The position numbers and the translations under genes were made by a program. The notes under the pieces were generated by a model that saw only the letters and a list, made by a program, of their open reading frames with translations, did not search any database and was not told the DNA's origin. Source: Candidatus Palauibacter australiensis (GTDB lineage: Bacteria; Gemmatimonadota; Gemmatimonadetes; Palauibacterales; Palauibacteraceae). From it: a DNA stretch of 40,464 bases. Below are positions 15,035 through 22,639 of this stretch, piece by piece (the first letter of the stretch is position 1; each line of letters begins with the position of its first letter). The stretch lies in NCBI GenBank assembly GCA_026705295.1, contig JAPPBA010000045.1, positions 1 to 40,464 of the forward strand, in the 5' to 3' direction.

Positions 15035-15664
15035 ATGAAGAAGATGTTCCGCGCCGTCCCCTGCCTGACGATCGCCCTCGGAGTCGCCCTTGCCTTCGCC
15101 GCGCCCGCGGAAGCCCAGGACCGTCGCGCGAGCCCGCGTGGCGAGGCGGCGACCCAGGTCGGCGGCGGCTATGATGCCGAGGGGAGCTACAGCGGCTCCT
15201 GGGTCGTCGTCACGTACGGGCGCCCGATCCTGCGCGGCCGCGACCTGTTCGGCTCGGGCGATGAGTATGGCCAGCAGTTCCTGCGCGGGGCGCCGGTGTG
15301 GCGCGTCGGCGCGGACCAGTCCACCCGTCTCATGACCGAGACGGACCTCATGTTCGGCGGCGAGCGGCTGCCGGCCGGCGAATACAGTGTGTTCGCGGAA
15401 CTCACCGAGGCCGAGTGGACGCTGATCTTCTCGAACTGGGGCGCGAAGGAGAGCTTCCGCGAGGAGAACCCCGATGCGCTGTGGGGGGCGTACAGCTACA
15501 CGCCCGACCGCGACGTGCTGCGCACGAGCATGGATGTGGACACGATCATGATGTCGGCCGACCAGCTCACCATCTCGTTCATGGACATGACGCAGGAGGG
15601 CGGCGTGTTCACGATCTGGTGGGGCGACCAGGTCGCGACCGTCCCCTTCCAGGTGGCCCGCTAA
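15035..15664 (+). CDS. Secreted DUF2911 protein
   Basis: A 209-residue protein starting at ATG 15035 with GGAGG 5 nt upstream. Signal peptide about residues 1-27 (core LTIALGVALAFAAPAEAQ). The mature part shows the DUF2911 pattern: VVVTYGRPILRGRDLFG, PVWRVGADQSTRL, TETDLMFGGERLPAGEYSVFAEL, WTLIFSNWG and a late FTIWWGDQVATVPFQV. The family is common in Bacteroidota and Gemmatimonadota and has no known function. An in-frame TTG 12 nt upstream is rejected because it overlaps the SD. Its TAA overlaps the stop of the converging ATPase remnant. Confidence 0.85.
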   Translation: MKKMFRAVPCLTIALGVALAFAAPAEAQDRRASPRGEAATQVGGGYDAEGSYSGSWVVVTYGRPILRGRDLFGSGDEYGQQFLRGAPVWRVGADQSTRLMTETDLMFGGERLPAGEYSVFAELTEAEWTLIFSNWGAKESFREENPDALWGAYSYTPDRDVLRTSMDVDTIMMSADQLTISFMDMTQEGGVFTIWWGDQVATVPFQVAR

Positions 15665-16145
15665 CGTAGCCAGATATCCGCGATTCGCTTCAGCGGCAGG
15701 GCGGTGATGGTGTCGGTCAGCGGGTATTCGACATCCCCCGGATAGACGACCCATAGACGCTCGAGGTTCAGATCCCGGATCACGACGTGCATCGACTTCG
15801 TGGTCCGGGGCGCCTCCGTGCACTTGAACTCGAAGCCCCAGCGCCGTCCGCGCCGCAGGAGCAGGAGGTCCAGTTCCGCCCCCCGCTGGGTTCCGTAGAA
15901 ATAGGCCTCGCGCTCTCCGTGCTCGAGGAGCGTCTGCTCAAGGGCGAACCCCTCCCAACTGGCGCCGTAGCGGGGATTCACGGCCAACTCCGTCATTTCC
16001 TCGATCCCGAGCAGGGAATGCAGGATGCCGCTGTCGCGAATGAAGACCTTCGGACGACCTGCTCGGCCAGCGTCGTTTTTCCGACTTGGCGTGCGCCCAG
16101 AAGAGCGACCACCGGAGCCTCGGACAGCCCGCGGCGGATCGCCCT
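15661..16145 (-). pseudogene. Internally deleted AAA ATPase / DUF4143 protein
   Basis: Two pieces of one family are joined. The N-terminal piece (to about 16056) is RRGLSEAPVVALLGARQVGKTTLAEQV, the P-loop start of AAA_14/DUF4143 ATPases. The C-terminal piece (from about 16055 down) is PKVFIRDSGILHSLLGI, then GASWEGFALEQTLLEHG, a nuclease-like GAELDLLLLRRGRRWGFEFKC and end. About 240 middle residues (Walker B, sensor, winged helix) are missing, and the two pieces are in different frames. Translation from an internal ATG at 15996 would give only 111 residues. The gene is surely dead as an ATPase. It follows the amine-oxidase stop directly. Confidence 0.8.
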
Positions 16146-17517
16146 AATGGTTGATGATGCGCCGGGCCGCCAGCCGACCACTCATGAGCGCCCCGTGCGT
16201 GGTGCCCGCGAAATCGAACAGCGTGTGTTCACCAACCAGAAACAGGCGATCGTCGACGGGCTCGGAGAGCAGATCGAAATCGGCCCTGTCGGTCCCTGGG
16301 CGCGGGTAGGTATAGGCGCCGAGGGTAGTGGGGTCCGTCGACCAATGGGTGGTCCGCACCTCTGCGGGTGTGCCGACCTCGGCGCCCCAGACGGTCCGTA
16401 GCACCTGGAGGGCGTCTTCGCGCATCTCGGCGTCCGACATTCGGTCGGCCACCAGGGCATAGTCGCCCAGCGACAACCCGAGAAGGATGTTCTCGGTGCT
16501 GAACGTCCGATAGTTCACCCAATAGCACCACCGGCCCTTTTCCCTCGTCACCACACCGAAATACTGGGTATCCGTATCCCAGAACGGCGCATCGAACTTC
16601 AGGGCAATCTTGGTGACACTCCCAAAGCCGAGTGACTCGATGGCCTTCAGGTATTCGGAAGGCAGCGGAGGCTCGAAGCGGATCCGTCCCGCCTTCAACG
16701 CACCCAGCGGGGCCGAACATACGATGTAGTCGCCGGTCCATTCGCGTTCGCCCGCGACCGCGGTCACACCCTGCGCGCCATATGTGATGGACTCCACCTC
16801 CGCATCGAGCCGAAGGTCCAGATCTCCGGCCAACGGCTCAAGGATGACGCTGTACCCCGTCGTGAGGACGACGTCTGCTCCGGGAAACGCCTCATCCGCG
16901 TCGTGCAGGGTGGCGGAGAGGTCTTCGATCGCCCCTCCCTTCGAGAATTCGGTATAGGCCGACAACGCCCATACAAGCCCCGGATCTTCGAGCGTCTCGG
17001 GCGCCGCCAGCCGGATCGCGTCGTGCAGACTCATGCCATCCCCGAGGCGCGCGGTATCTCTGGCTCGTTCGAGCGCGTCTTCCCACCCCCGGTCGATGGC
17101 ATCGACTCGAGCTTCGGGAAGGCGCATACCGGAATCGTCAAATACCGCCAGGCTCTCGTCGTCCGTAACGAACGTCCGTCCGTTCACCGCCTCGACCAGG
17201 CCCATGATCGGGTTGTCGCCGCTCGGGCCGTGCACCCAGCCCGCCCCGTATTCGAACGGGGCCCCCAGGCTGAAGTCCGTGTGAATCCGGCCGCCCGGCC
17301 GGTCCTTCGCTTCGAGGACGACGACATCGATACCCGCATCGGCCAGGGCACGGGCGGCCGCAAGCCCGGAAATACCGGCGCCGACCACAATGGCGCGCCC
17401 GGCCGCCAGGGTCCGGGCCGACCCGTCACGCGGCCTGGGCAGCAGCGGCAGACCCGAGGCAAGGAGGGAGAATTCCAGAAACCTCCGGCGGCCGATGCGC
17501 CGCCCGCGTCTGATCAG
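16144..17517 (-). CDS. Flavin monoamine oxidase family protein, Tat signal
   Basis: FAD-dependent amine oxidase. The dinucleotide motif VGAGISGLAAARALADAGIDV (about 45-65) is followed by the GG doublet DRPGGRIHT and YGAGWVHG. The C-terminal FAD contact is GEHTLFDFAGTTHGALMSG. The N-terminus RRRFLEFSLLASGLPLL is a twin-arginine signal, so the enzyme is probably exported folded with FAD. No ATG, GTG or TTG precedes it in frame after the S9 stop. The CTG at 17517 overlaps that stop as CTGA, gives 457 residues, and is the best start. Its amine substrate is unknown. Confidence 0.87.
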   Translation of the reverse strand: MIRRGRRIGRRRFLEFSLLASGLPLLPRPRDGSARTLAAGRAIVVGAGISGLAAARALADAGIDVVVLEAKDRPGGRIHTDFSLGAPFEYGAGWVHGPSGDNPIMGLVEAVNGRTFVTDDESLAVFDDSGMRLPEARVDAIDRGWEDALERARDTARLGDGMSLHDAIRLAAPETLEDPGLVWALSAYTEFSKGGAIEDLSATLHDADEAFPGADVVLTTGYSVILEPLAGDLDLRLDAEVESITYGAQGVTAVAGEREWTGDYIVCSAPLGALKAGRIRFEPPLPSEYLKAIESLGFGSVTKIALKFDAPFWDTDTQYFGVVTREKGRWCYWVNYRTFSTENILLGLSLGDYALVADRMSDAEMREDALQVLRTVWGAEVGTPAEVRTTHWSTDPTTLGAYTYPRPGTDRADFDLLSEPVDDRLFLVGEHTLFDFAGTTHGALMSGRLAARRIINH

Positions 17518-19613
17518 GACGTTGTCGCGGCGTAGCGGCGGAACCACTCCAGAGTGGACAGCATCTTCCCGATGTGGTGGCTCGGGCGGCGGCGGATGCC
17601 GTGCGGCTCGCCGGGGAAGCGCACGAGCGACGTCTCCACACCGAGCAGCTTGAGCGCCTTGAAGTACTGCTCGGATTCCGACATCGGCGTGCGCCAGTCC
17701 TCCTCGCCCGTCACGATCCGCGTCGGCGTCGTCACGTTCTCGACCACGCTCAGGAGCGAGCGCGATTCGTAGTGCTCCACGTGGTCCCACGGCAATCCCG
17801 GGAACCAGTAGTTGACGCCGTAGGCCGCCATGTCCGCCGTGAGCACGAAGCTGTACCAGTTGATGACGGGATACCACGAGACCGCGGCGCGGAAGCGGTC
17901 CGTCCGGCCCACGAGCCAGGCCGTGAGGACGCCGCCTCCGCTCCCGCCCACGACGTACAGCTGCTCCTCGTCCACGTACCCCTGGTCGATCACGGCGTCG
18001 ACGCCGGACACGAGGTCGTAGAAGTCGTCGCCGGGGTACGCGTGGTGGATCAGGTTCCCGAAGTCCTCGCCGTAGCTCGTGCTGCCGCGCGGGTTCGTGT
18101 ACAGGACGACGTAGCCCTGCGCCGCCATGAGCTGCTTCTCGAGGTCGAAGCGCGCGCCGTAGTTGGAGAAGGGGCCGCCGTGGATCTCGAGGATGAGAGG
18201 ATATTCGCGGGACGGGTCGAAGCCGGGCGGCTTGATGATCCAGCCGTGGATCGGGCGTCCGTCGTGGGAGGACTCGTACCAGATCTCCTTGACCTCGCCG
18301 ATCTCCCGCTTGGCCATCAGGTCGTCGTTGATCCCGGTGAGCACGCGGACGTCGCTCCCGGGGCGACCTGTTGCGACTTCGGAGATGACGGCCGGCGTCG
18401 TGTAGTTCATCGCGAAGCTGCCGTCGTCGGCCACGGAGTACGTCGCTCCGGCGTAGGCCCGGGCGACCCCGCCGACGTTGGCGGTCAGCACCCGGTGGCC
18501 GCTCCCGTCGTCGTCGAGCCGGAAGTGGGCGAGCTTCGTCATCCCCTCGTCGTCGTAGAGCGCGTACAGCCCCGATCCGTCGGGCGCCCACGTGGCGCCG
18601 TACACCTCGCGGTCGAGTCCTTCCGAGAGCGAACGCGGGTCGCTCCCGTCCCGGTTCATGACGTAGAGCCGCGTGAGCTGGTAGCCCTGGAAGCGGTCGT
18701 CCATGCCGAAGTAGGCGATGTGCCGCCCGTCGGGAGAGACGATCGGCCCGTCGTCCGGCCCCCGGCGATCCGTGAGCTGCGTCGCCGCGCCGTCGGCCAC
18801 CGAGACCTCGAACACCTCCGTGTCCGCGACGAACACGCTCTCCGTGTCGCCGCCGCGGGGATCGCGCGACATGACGAGGCCCGTGCCGTCCGGAGTCCAG
18901 GAGAAGTGCGTACCCCCGATCCCGTTCCCCGCCCAGTGGTTGTCGCCGCTGGTGATCTGGCGGGCCGTTCCGCCCTCCGCCGGGACGACGAAGACGTGCA
19001 CGAACCCGTGCGGAAGATCTCCGAGTTGGTCGAAGCGGTATACCAGCCGCTCGACGACCTGCGCGGGCTCAGCCCACTGCGCGCCCTCCGGCGGGGTCGG
19101 CATGCCGCCGATCATCGGCGCGGGCTTCGGCACCAGCTTCCCGAACGCGATCCGCGTCCCGTCGGGGGACCACTCGAAGGACCGGGGCGGCTCGGTCACG
19201 TTCGTGATCGTCGAGGTCTCCCCGGAGTCCATCCAGCGCACATGGATCTGCGCGTCGCCACTCCGGTTCGAGACGAAGGCAAGCCGGGTGCCGTCGGGCG
19301 ACCAGCGCGGGGAGCTGTCCGAATAGTCCCCCGTCGTGAGCGGCCGGTGCCCCAACCCGTCCGACCCCACGATCCAGAGGTTCGAGAAGCGGCTGTCCGT
19401 CATGATATCGGCGCGCTGACGGGCGTAGACGATCCAGCGCCCGTCCGGTGAGATCTGCGGATCCCCCGCGATCTCGACCTCGAAGATGTCCTCCATGCGA
19501 AGCGGGCCGGACTCGGCCCCCGCCTGGGCAACCGCCGGCACGGCGACGCACAGAAGGGCGGTGGCGGCAAGAAGCGAAAGGGAGATTCGGGCACTGCTGA
19601 GCGGGGCGGTCAT
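17514..19613 (-). CDS. S9 family peptidase (prolyl oligopeptidase / acylaminoacyl-peptidase type)
   Basis: A secreted serine peptidase of 699 residues with a signal peptide (core LSLLAATALLCVAVPAVAQ). A WD40/TolB-like beta-propeller spans about residues 50-430, with repeated SPDG/WSPDGT motifs. The C-terminal alpha/beta-hydrolase domain has HGGPFSNYG, nucleophile GGSGGG (S558), Asp639 in EEDW and His671 in EPHG. It cuts short peptides, often after proline or from acylated N-termini. Start ATG 19613 has GGAGAG about 6 nt upstream. The TGA overlaps the amine-oxidase start (CTGA). An N-terminal extension upstream of this ATG lacks coding character and was excluded. Confidence 0.93.
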   Translation of the reverse strand: MTAPLSSARISLSLLAATALLCVAVPAVAQAGAESGPLRMEDIFEVEIAGDPQISPDGRWIVYARQRADIMTDSRFSNLWIVGSDGLGHRPLTTGDYSDSSPRWSPDGTRLAFVSNRSGDAQIHVRWMDSGETSTITNVTEPPRSFEWSPDGTRIAFGKLVPKPAPMIGGMPTPPEGAQWAEPAQVVERLVYRFDQLGDLPHGFVHVFVVPAEGGTARQITSGDNHWAGNGIGGTHFSWTPDGTGLVMSRDPRGGDTESVFVADTEVFEVSVADGAATQLTDRRGPDDGPIVSPDGRHIAYFGMDDRFQGYQLTRLYVMNRDGSDPRSLSEGLDREVYGATWAPDGSGLYALYDDEGMTKLAHFRLDDDGSGHRVLTANVGGVARAYAGATYSVADDGSFAMNYTTPAVISEVATGRPGSDVRVLTGINDDLMAKREIGEVKEIWYESSHDGRPIHGWIIKPPGFDPSREYPLILEIHGGPFSNYGARFDLEKQLMAAQGYVVLYTNPRGSTSYGEDFGNLIHHAYPGDDFYDLVSGVDAVIDQGYVDEEQLYVVGGSGGGVLTAWLVGRTDRFRAAVSWYPVINWYSFVLTADMAAYGVNYWFPGLPWDHVEHYESRSLLSVVENVTTPTRIVTGEEDWRTPMSESEQYFKALKLLGVETSLVRFPGEPHGIRRRPSHHIGKMLSTLEWFRRYAATTS

Positions 19614-19671
19614 CTGACACTCTCCGTGGATCGGACCTTGATGGGTTGCCGTCGGCGAGGCAACCTTGCGG

Positions 19672-19677
19672 ATCATA
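19672..19677 (-). promoter_or_regulatory. -10-like element TATGAT for the S9 peptidase
   Basis: TATGAT on minus, about 59 nt before the S9 ATG, leaving room for the SD-bearing leader. A weak -35-like TTCCGA lies 16 nt upstream. Motif reading only. Confidence 0.35.
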
Positions 19678-19833
19678 GCCGGAAACGGCGGTATCGGAAC
19701 AGCGTCACCCGCTCGCCGGATGTGACCCGGAGCCTGCACTCCCAGTCTTTGGTTGGAGCCTCGCGCGTGTCGGCACCACGCCGACCCCGGGCCGTTGGGC
19801 GTTCCTGAACCGAGCACCAGGAGAGAAAAACCG

Positions 19834-20277
19834 ATGAAACTCTGGCACATCGTGTTGGTTGGTGCGTCGCTGGCGGGTTGCGGATCGGAGACGCCGGCAG
19901 AACCTGAGATCCCGCCTCCCAGCGCCGCCGGTCTATGGCTGAGCGTGGGCGACGACTCCGGCTCGGGTTTCTTCGTGCGTCTGGAACATGAGGCATTTGA
20001 AGCCCGGACCCAGCAACTGGCAGGGGATTGGATGGTCATGGTGAACAGCGAGTTCGAATCGGTGGGCACCGTCAGTCTCGGTTTGTTCGATCACCCGGAT
20101 ATCTCGTTCACGCTGGATCGGCCCTATGAGTGGCCGGAAGGCCAGCGGGCCGAACCCCGACGGTTCGAGGGTCGGATAAGTGGCCGAACCATGAGCGGAA
20201 CTCTAACGGGCCAGGACTCGGAGACCGCAACACCGATAACGCTGCAGCAGGTCTACCGACCGGAATCCGGTCCCTGA
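19834..20277 (+). CDS. Small lipoprotein of unknown function
   Basis: A 147-residue product with lipobox LAGC (Cys about 17) after the core WHIVLVGASL. Start ATG 19834 has AGGAGAG about 8 nt upstream. The mature part begins Pro-rich (TPAEPEIPPP), then AAGLWLSVGDDSGSGFFVRLE, and alternates strands to a final TPITLQQVYR. This suggests a small beta-sandwich or lipocalin-like fold with a GRISGRTMSGTLTG element. No family is recognised. It is divergent from the S9 gene and converges on the cold-shock gene over a shared terminator. Confidence 0.65.
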   Translation: MKLWHIVLVGASLAGCGSETPAEPEIPPPSAAGLWLSVGDDSGSGFFVRLEHEAFEARTQQLAGDWMVMVNSEFESVGTVSLGLFDHPDISFTLDRPYEWPEGQRAEPRRFEGRISGRTMSGTLTGQDSETATPITLQQVYRPESGP

Positions 20278-20282
20278 GACCG

Positions 20283-20316
20283 AAAAAAAGGGCCGCCCGT
20301 CGCCGGGCGGCCCTCT
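20283..20316. terminator. Bidirectional rho-independent terminator
   Basis: A perfect 10-bp stem (20290-20299 with 20304-20313) with a TCGC loop. Seven A's at 20283-20289 become a T-tract for minus-strand transcripts from the cold-shock gene; a weaker TCTTCT follows on plus for the lipoprotein gene. Strong signal for a GC-rich genome. Confidence 0.9.
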
Positions 20317-20352
20317 TCTAAACTCACCGTTCGCCTGCTGGCGGTCGGCAAA

Positions 20353-20562
20353 TCACGCGACGCGGGTCACGTTCTCCGCAGCCGGGCCCTTCGTCCCGTC
20401 CGTAACGTCGAACTCGACGGCCTCGCCCTCCTTCAGAGTGCGAAAACCATCCGCCTGAATCGCCGTGTGGTGTACGAAGCAGTCCTTGCCGCCCTCTTCC
20501 GGGGTAATGAACCCGAAGCCCTTCTGGTCGTTGAACCACTTCACGGTACCTCTCGTACGCAT
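20353..20562 (-). CDS. Cold-shock protein (CspA family)
   Basis: A 69-residue OB-fold nucleic-acid chaperone. The RNA-binding motifs are RNP1 KGFGFI (about 14-19) and RNP2 CFVHH (about 28-32), with the conserved GTVKWFN start and a C-terminal [10 protein letters not shown]. It binds single-stranded RNA and DNA and melts structure at low temperature. The start has AAGGAG 6 nt upstream of ATG 20562. A leader of roughly 100 nt is implied by an upstream -10-like element, as is usual for temperature-controlled csp genes. Confidence 0.95.
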   Translation of the reverse strand: MRTRGTVKWFNDQKGFGFITPEEGGKDCFVHHTAIQADGFRTLKEGEAVEFDVTDGTKGPAAENVTRVA

Positions 20563-20679
20563 TTCCTACTCCTTCGTTAGTCATGTCGGAGTTCGGGAAA
20601 CCCGTAGCTGCCGACCGCTGACCTGTTCGACGCGGTCTCCCCCGCGCCAGGGTCGTGGCATCCGCCACGCAGAAAACTA
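20563..20679 (-). promoter_or_regulatory. Possible promoter and long 5' leader of the cold-shock gene
   Basis: TAGTTT on minus (20679-20674) is a TANNNT -10 candidate in a locally AT-rich stretch. A hairpin CGTGGC-atcc-GCCACG (20654-20669) lies at the predicted start of a leader of about 105 nt. The rest of the gap to 20825 shows nothing clear. Confidence 0.35.
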
Positions 20680-20825
20680 AAGAAAAAGGGGCGACCTGTT
20701 GTTGAGAGGCCCCCCCGATCCTGCGATCCTGCCTTCTCAGTTCGGCCGTACCCGGCGTCGCGGGGCCGTCCGAACGCGCGCAATGATCGCCCTTCGGACC
20801 TCAAACGTCAAGGGGCGCACCGACC

Positions 20826-21374
20826 TCAGCCGCTTTCGCCCCCCACGACAGGGCTACGCCGTTCGAGCAGAAGCACGTCCCGCCATCGCCCGCCGAGCCT
20901 CCCCAGCCGCTCGCGCCGCCCCACGCGGCGGAAGCCGGCTCGCTCGTGGATGCGGAGACTTGCGACGTTCTCCGGGAAGATCCCCGCCTGCAGCGTCCAG
21001 AGCCCGGCCCGCTCGGACGATTCGACGAGCGCGGTCAGGAGGCTGAGGCCGATGCCGCCCCCGCGCGCGTACCCGTCGACGTAGACGCTCACCTCCGCCA
21101 CGCCGCCGTACACGCAGCGCCCCGAGACCGGAGCCAGGGCCGCCCACCCGACGATGCGCCCCTCTCGCTCCGCCACGAGCCGACAGCTCTCAAGGTGATT
21201 CGCATCCCACAACTCCCAGTCCGGCGCTTCCGTTTCGAAGGTGGCGTCGCCCGTCGCGATCCCCTCCTCGTAGATCCTCCGCACCGCTTTCCAGTCCCCG
21301 GGACCGAGCGAGCGGATCTCAAGGATGGCGGGGCCCGTCAACGCGCTATCATCCGGGTCATTCGCCGGTCTCAC
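20826..21374 (-). CDS. GNAT N-acetyltransferase (phosphinothricin-acetyltransferase-like)
   Basis: A GNAT-fold acetyl-CoA-dependent acyltransferase of up to 182 residues. The order of motifs (IYEEGIATGDATFETEAPDW, GRIVGWAALAPVSGR, YGGVAEVSVYVDGYARGGGIGLSLL, then FPENVASLRIHERAGFRRVG) is that of the Pat/MnaT (YncA) group. These acetylate amino groups of amino-acid analogues such as phosphinothricin or methionine sulfone. The acetyl-CoA loop ARGGGIG departs slightly from RG-x-GIG. Start is GTG 21374 or TTG 21341, the latter nearer the usual family N-terminus. Last gene of the M24-DUF-TlpA-GNAT run. Confidence 0.88.
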   Translation of the reverse strand: MRPANDPDDSALTGPAILEIRSLGPGDWKAVRRIYEEGIATGDATFETEAPDWELWDANHLESCRLVAEREGRIVGWAALAPVSGRCVYGGVAEVSVYVDGYARGGGIGLSLLTALVESSERAGLWTLQAGIFPENVASLRIHERAGFRRVGRRERLGRLGGRWRDVLLLERRSPVVGGESG

Positions 21375-21399
21375 GCGGGGGCGCCTTCACCACGGTGGG

Positions 21400-21960
21400 C
21401 TACTGCGCCTCGGAGAGGACCCTCTCGACGAGCGCCGCCGTTGCCGGTTCGAAGGGATGGAAGCGACCGCCCCAGTACGCCCGGATGAGGCCCTCCGCAT
21501 CCACCAGCAGCGTGTGCGGCACGCCGGGGTAGAGGTCGAGCGCCTGCGTGAGGCCGGGACCATCGCCGAGGAAGTTTGGATAGGTGATGTCGAACTCCTC
21601 CAGGAATCCCTCGACGAGCGCAACGTCCCCTTCATCGATGGAGATCCCGACGACCTCGAAGGGATCCGCCGCGTACTTCGCGTGCATCTGCTGCAACTCC
21701 GGCATCTCGTCGCGGCAGGGGATGCACCAGGTCGCCCACAGGTTCAGAACGACCACCCGGCCCCGGAACTGGTCGAGGTCCGCCGGCCGGCCGTCCAGGT
21801 GTGTCACTTCGAGCGCGGGGAGAGGGCGGTACGAGGCGAGCGCCCCCTCTGCCGGCTCAGGGGTCCGCGCGGCGTCCGCGGCCGCTCCATCGCGTTCACC
21901 CCCGCCGCACCCGGCCGCAAAGGCCGCAAGGGCCAGCGCGCCCAACGTCGCGCGCCTCAT
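21400..21960 (-). CDS. TlpA-like thioredoxin lipoprotein
   Basis: A 186-residue lipoprotein (lipobox AAGC, Cys18) with a periplasmic thioredoxin fold: VVVLNLWATWCIPCRDEMPEL gives the CxxC pair C79/C82, and GVPHTLLVDAEG supplies the cis-proline. It belongs to the TlpA/ResA-like reductases that keep periplasmic thiols reduced. The partner is unknown. It lies between a secreted DUF protein (31 bp upstream) and a GNAT (25 bp downstream) on the same strand. Confidence 0.9.
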   Translation of the reverse strand: MRRATLGALALAAFAAGCGGGERDGAAADAARTPEPAEGALASYRPLPALEVTHLDGRPADLDQFRGRVVVLNLWATWCIPCRDEMPELQQMHAKYAADPFEVVGISIDEGDVALVEGFLEEFDITYPNFLGDGPGLTQALDLYPGVPHTLLVDAEGLIRAYWGGRFHPFEPATAALVERVLSEAQ

Positions 21961-21991
21961 CGGTCCGTCTCCAGGTGCTTCATCGCGTTCT

Positions 21992-22639
21992 TCATCTCCC
22001 GTTCTTCATCTCTCGTTCAAAATCCAGGTTCGTGGGTGCGGGGAAGACACCGGGCGGGCGAGCGTACGGCTGGTCCGTAATGACGACCTCCGGCTCCGTC
22101 GTGAGCGGCATATCTTCGGCGACCGCCTCGAAGGAGAGGTCGTCCACCCACAGTTCCCCATCGCCCGTGAGCATCGCCCCGATGAGGATCGTAACGCCTT
22201 CCGGCGGGATGTCCACCACGATCTCGCGCGTCTCCCAATCCAGCGTGCCCTCCACACGCCGGTCCTCGCTGTTGTCCAGCGCGAGCATGGCGTACTTCCC
22301 TTCGAGGATGCCGTCCACCCGCACCCAGAGGCCGCCGGAATCGACGTCGTCGGCCCGCAGGAATCCGCGCAGGCGCATCCGCTTTCCGCGGTATGACGTG
22401 GCGTCGACGAGCTGCACGCTCGCGGCCCACTGGCTGCGGCGCCGGTTGCCGCGCGCCTCGAGCCGCATGCTGGAAGACCCGGAACGGGCCACCTCGGGGT
22501 CAAGCCTGAGGCGATAGTTCTCCGCGTCCTGTCCGACGAGGACCCACGCGTCCGGCATCTGGGCGTCGAGGTCGGCGTGGGTCGCCGGGACCAAGGCCCC
22601 GAGCGCGAGAACCACCCCCACGGCGGATCTCCGGATCAT
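21992..22639 (-). CDS. Secreted carbohydrate-binding-like beta-sandwich protein
   Basis: A 215-residue protein with a signal peptide (core VGVVLALGALVPATHA). The rest is one beta-sandwich (about 35-185) with patterns such as SGSSSMRLEARG, YRGKRMRLRGFLRADDV, GGLWVRVDG and GDGELWVDDLSFE, reminiscent of CBM/galactose-binding-like or CIA30-type domains. The C-terminal TNLDFERE occurs at domain junctions in related secreted proteins, hinting at a lost partner domain. The start overlaps the M24 peptidase stop (ATGA). No enzyme activity is evident. Confidence 0.6.
   Translation of the reverse strand: MIRRSAVGVVLALGALVPATHADLDAQMPDAWVLVGQDAENYRLRLDPEVARSGSSSMRLEARGNRRRSQWAASVQLVDATSYRGKRMRLRGFLRADDVDSGGLWVRVDGILEGKYAMLALDNSEDRRVEGTLDWETREIVVDIPPEGVTILIGAMLTGDGELWVDDLSFEAVAEDMPLTTEPEVVITDQPYARPPGVFPAPTNLDFEREMKNGR

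Noticed and set aside
17574-19451. 625-codon plus-strand frame
   Set aside because: Exact antisense of the S9 peptidase. Composition is Val/Arg/Asp-rich without motifs.
19769-19785. GTCGGC-accac-GCCGAC hairpin upstream of the small lipoprotein
   Set aside because: Only 6 bp of stem in a very GC-rich background and no T-tract; likely chance.
19614-20069. N-terminal extension of the S9 peptidase frame
   Set aside because: The extra 152 residues precede a normal signal peptide with its own SD and ATG, and overlap the promoter region and the divergent lipoprotein gene.
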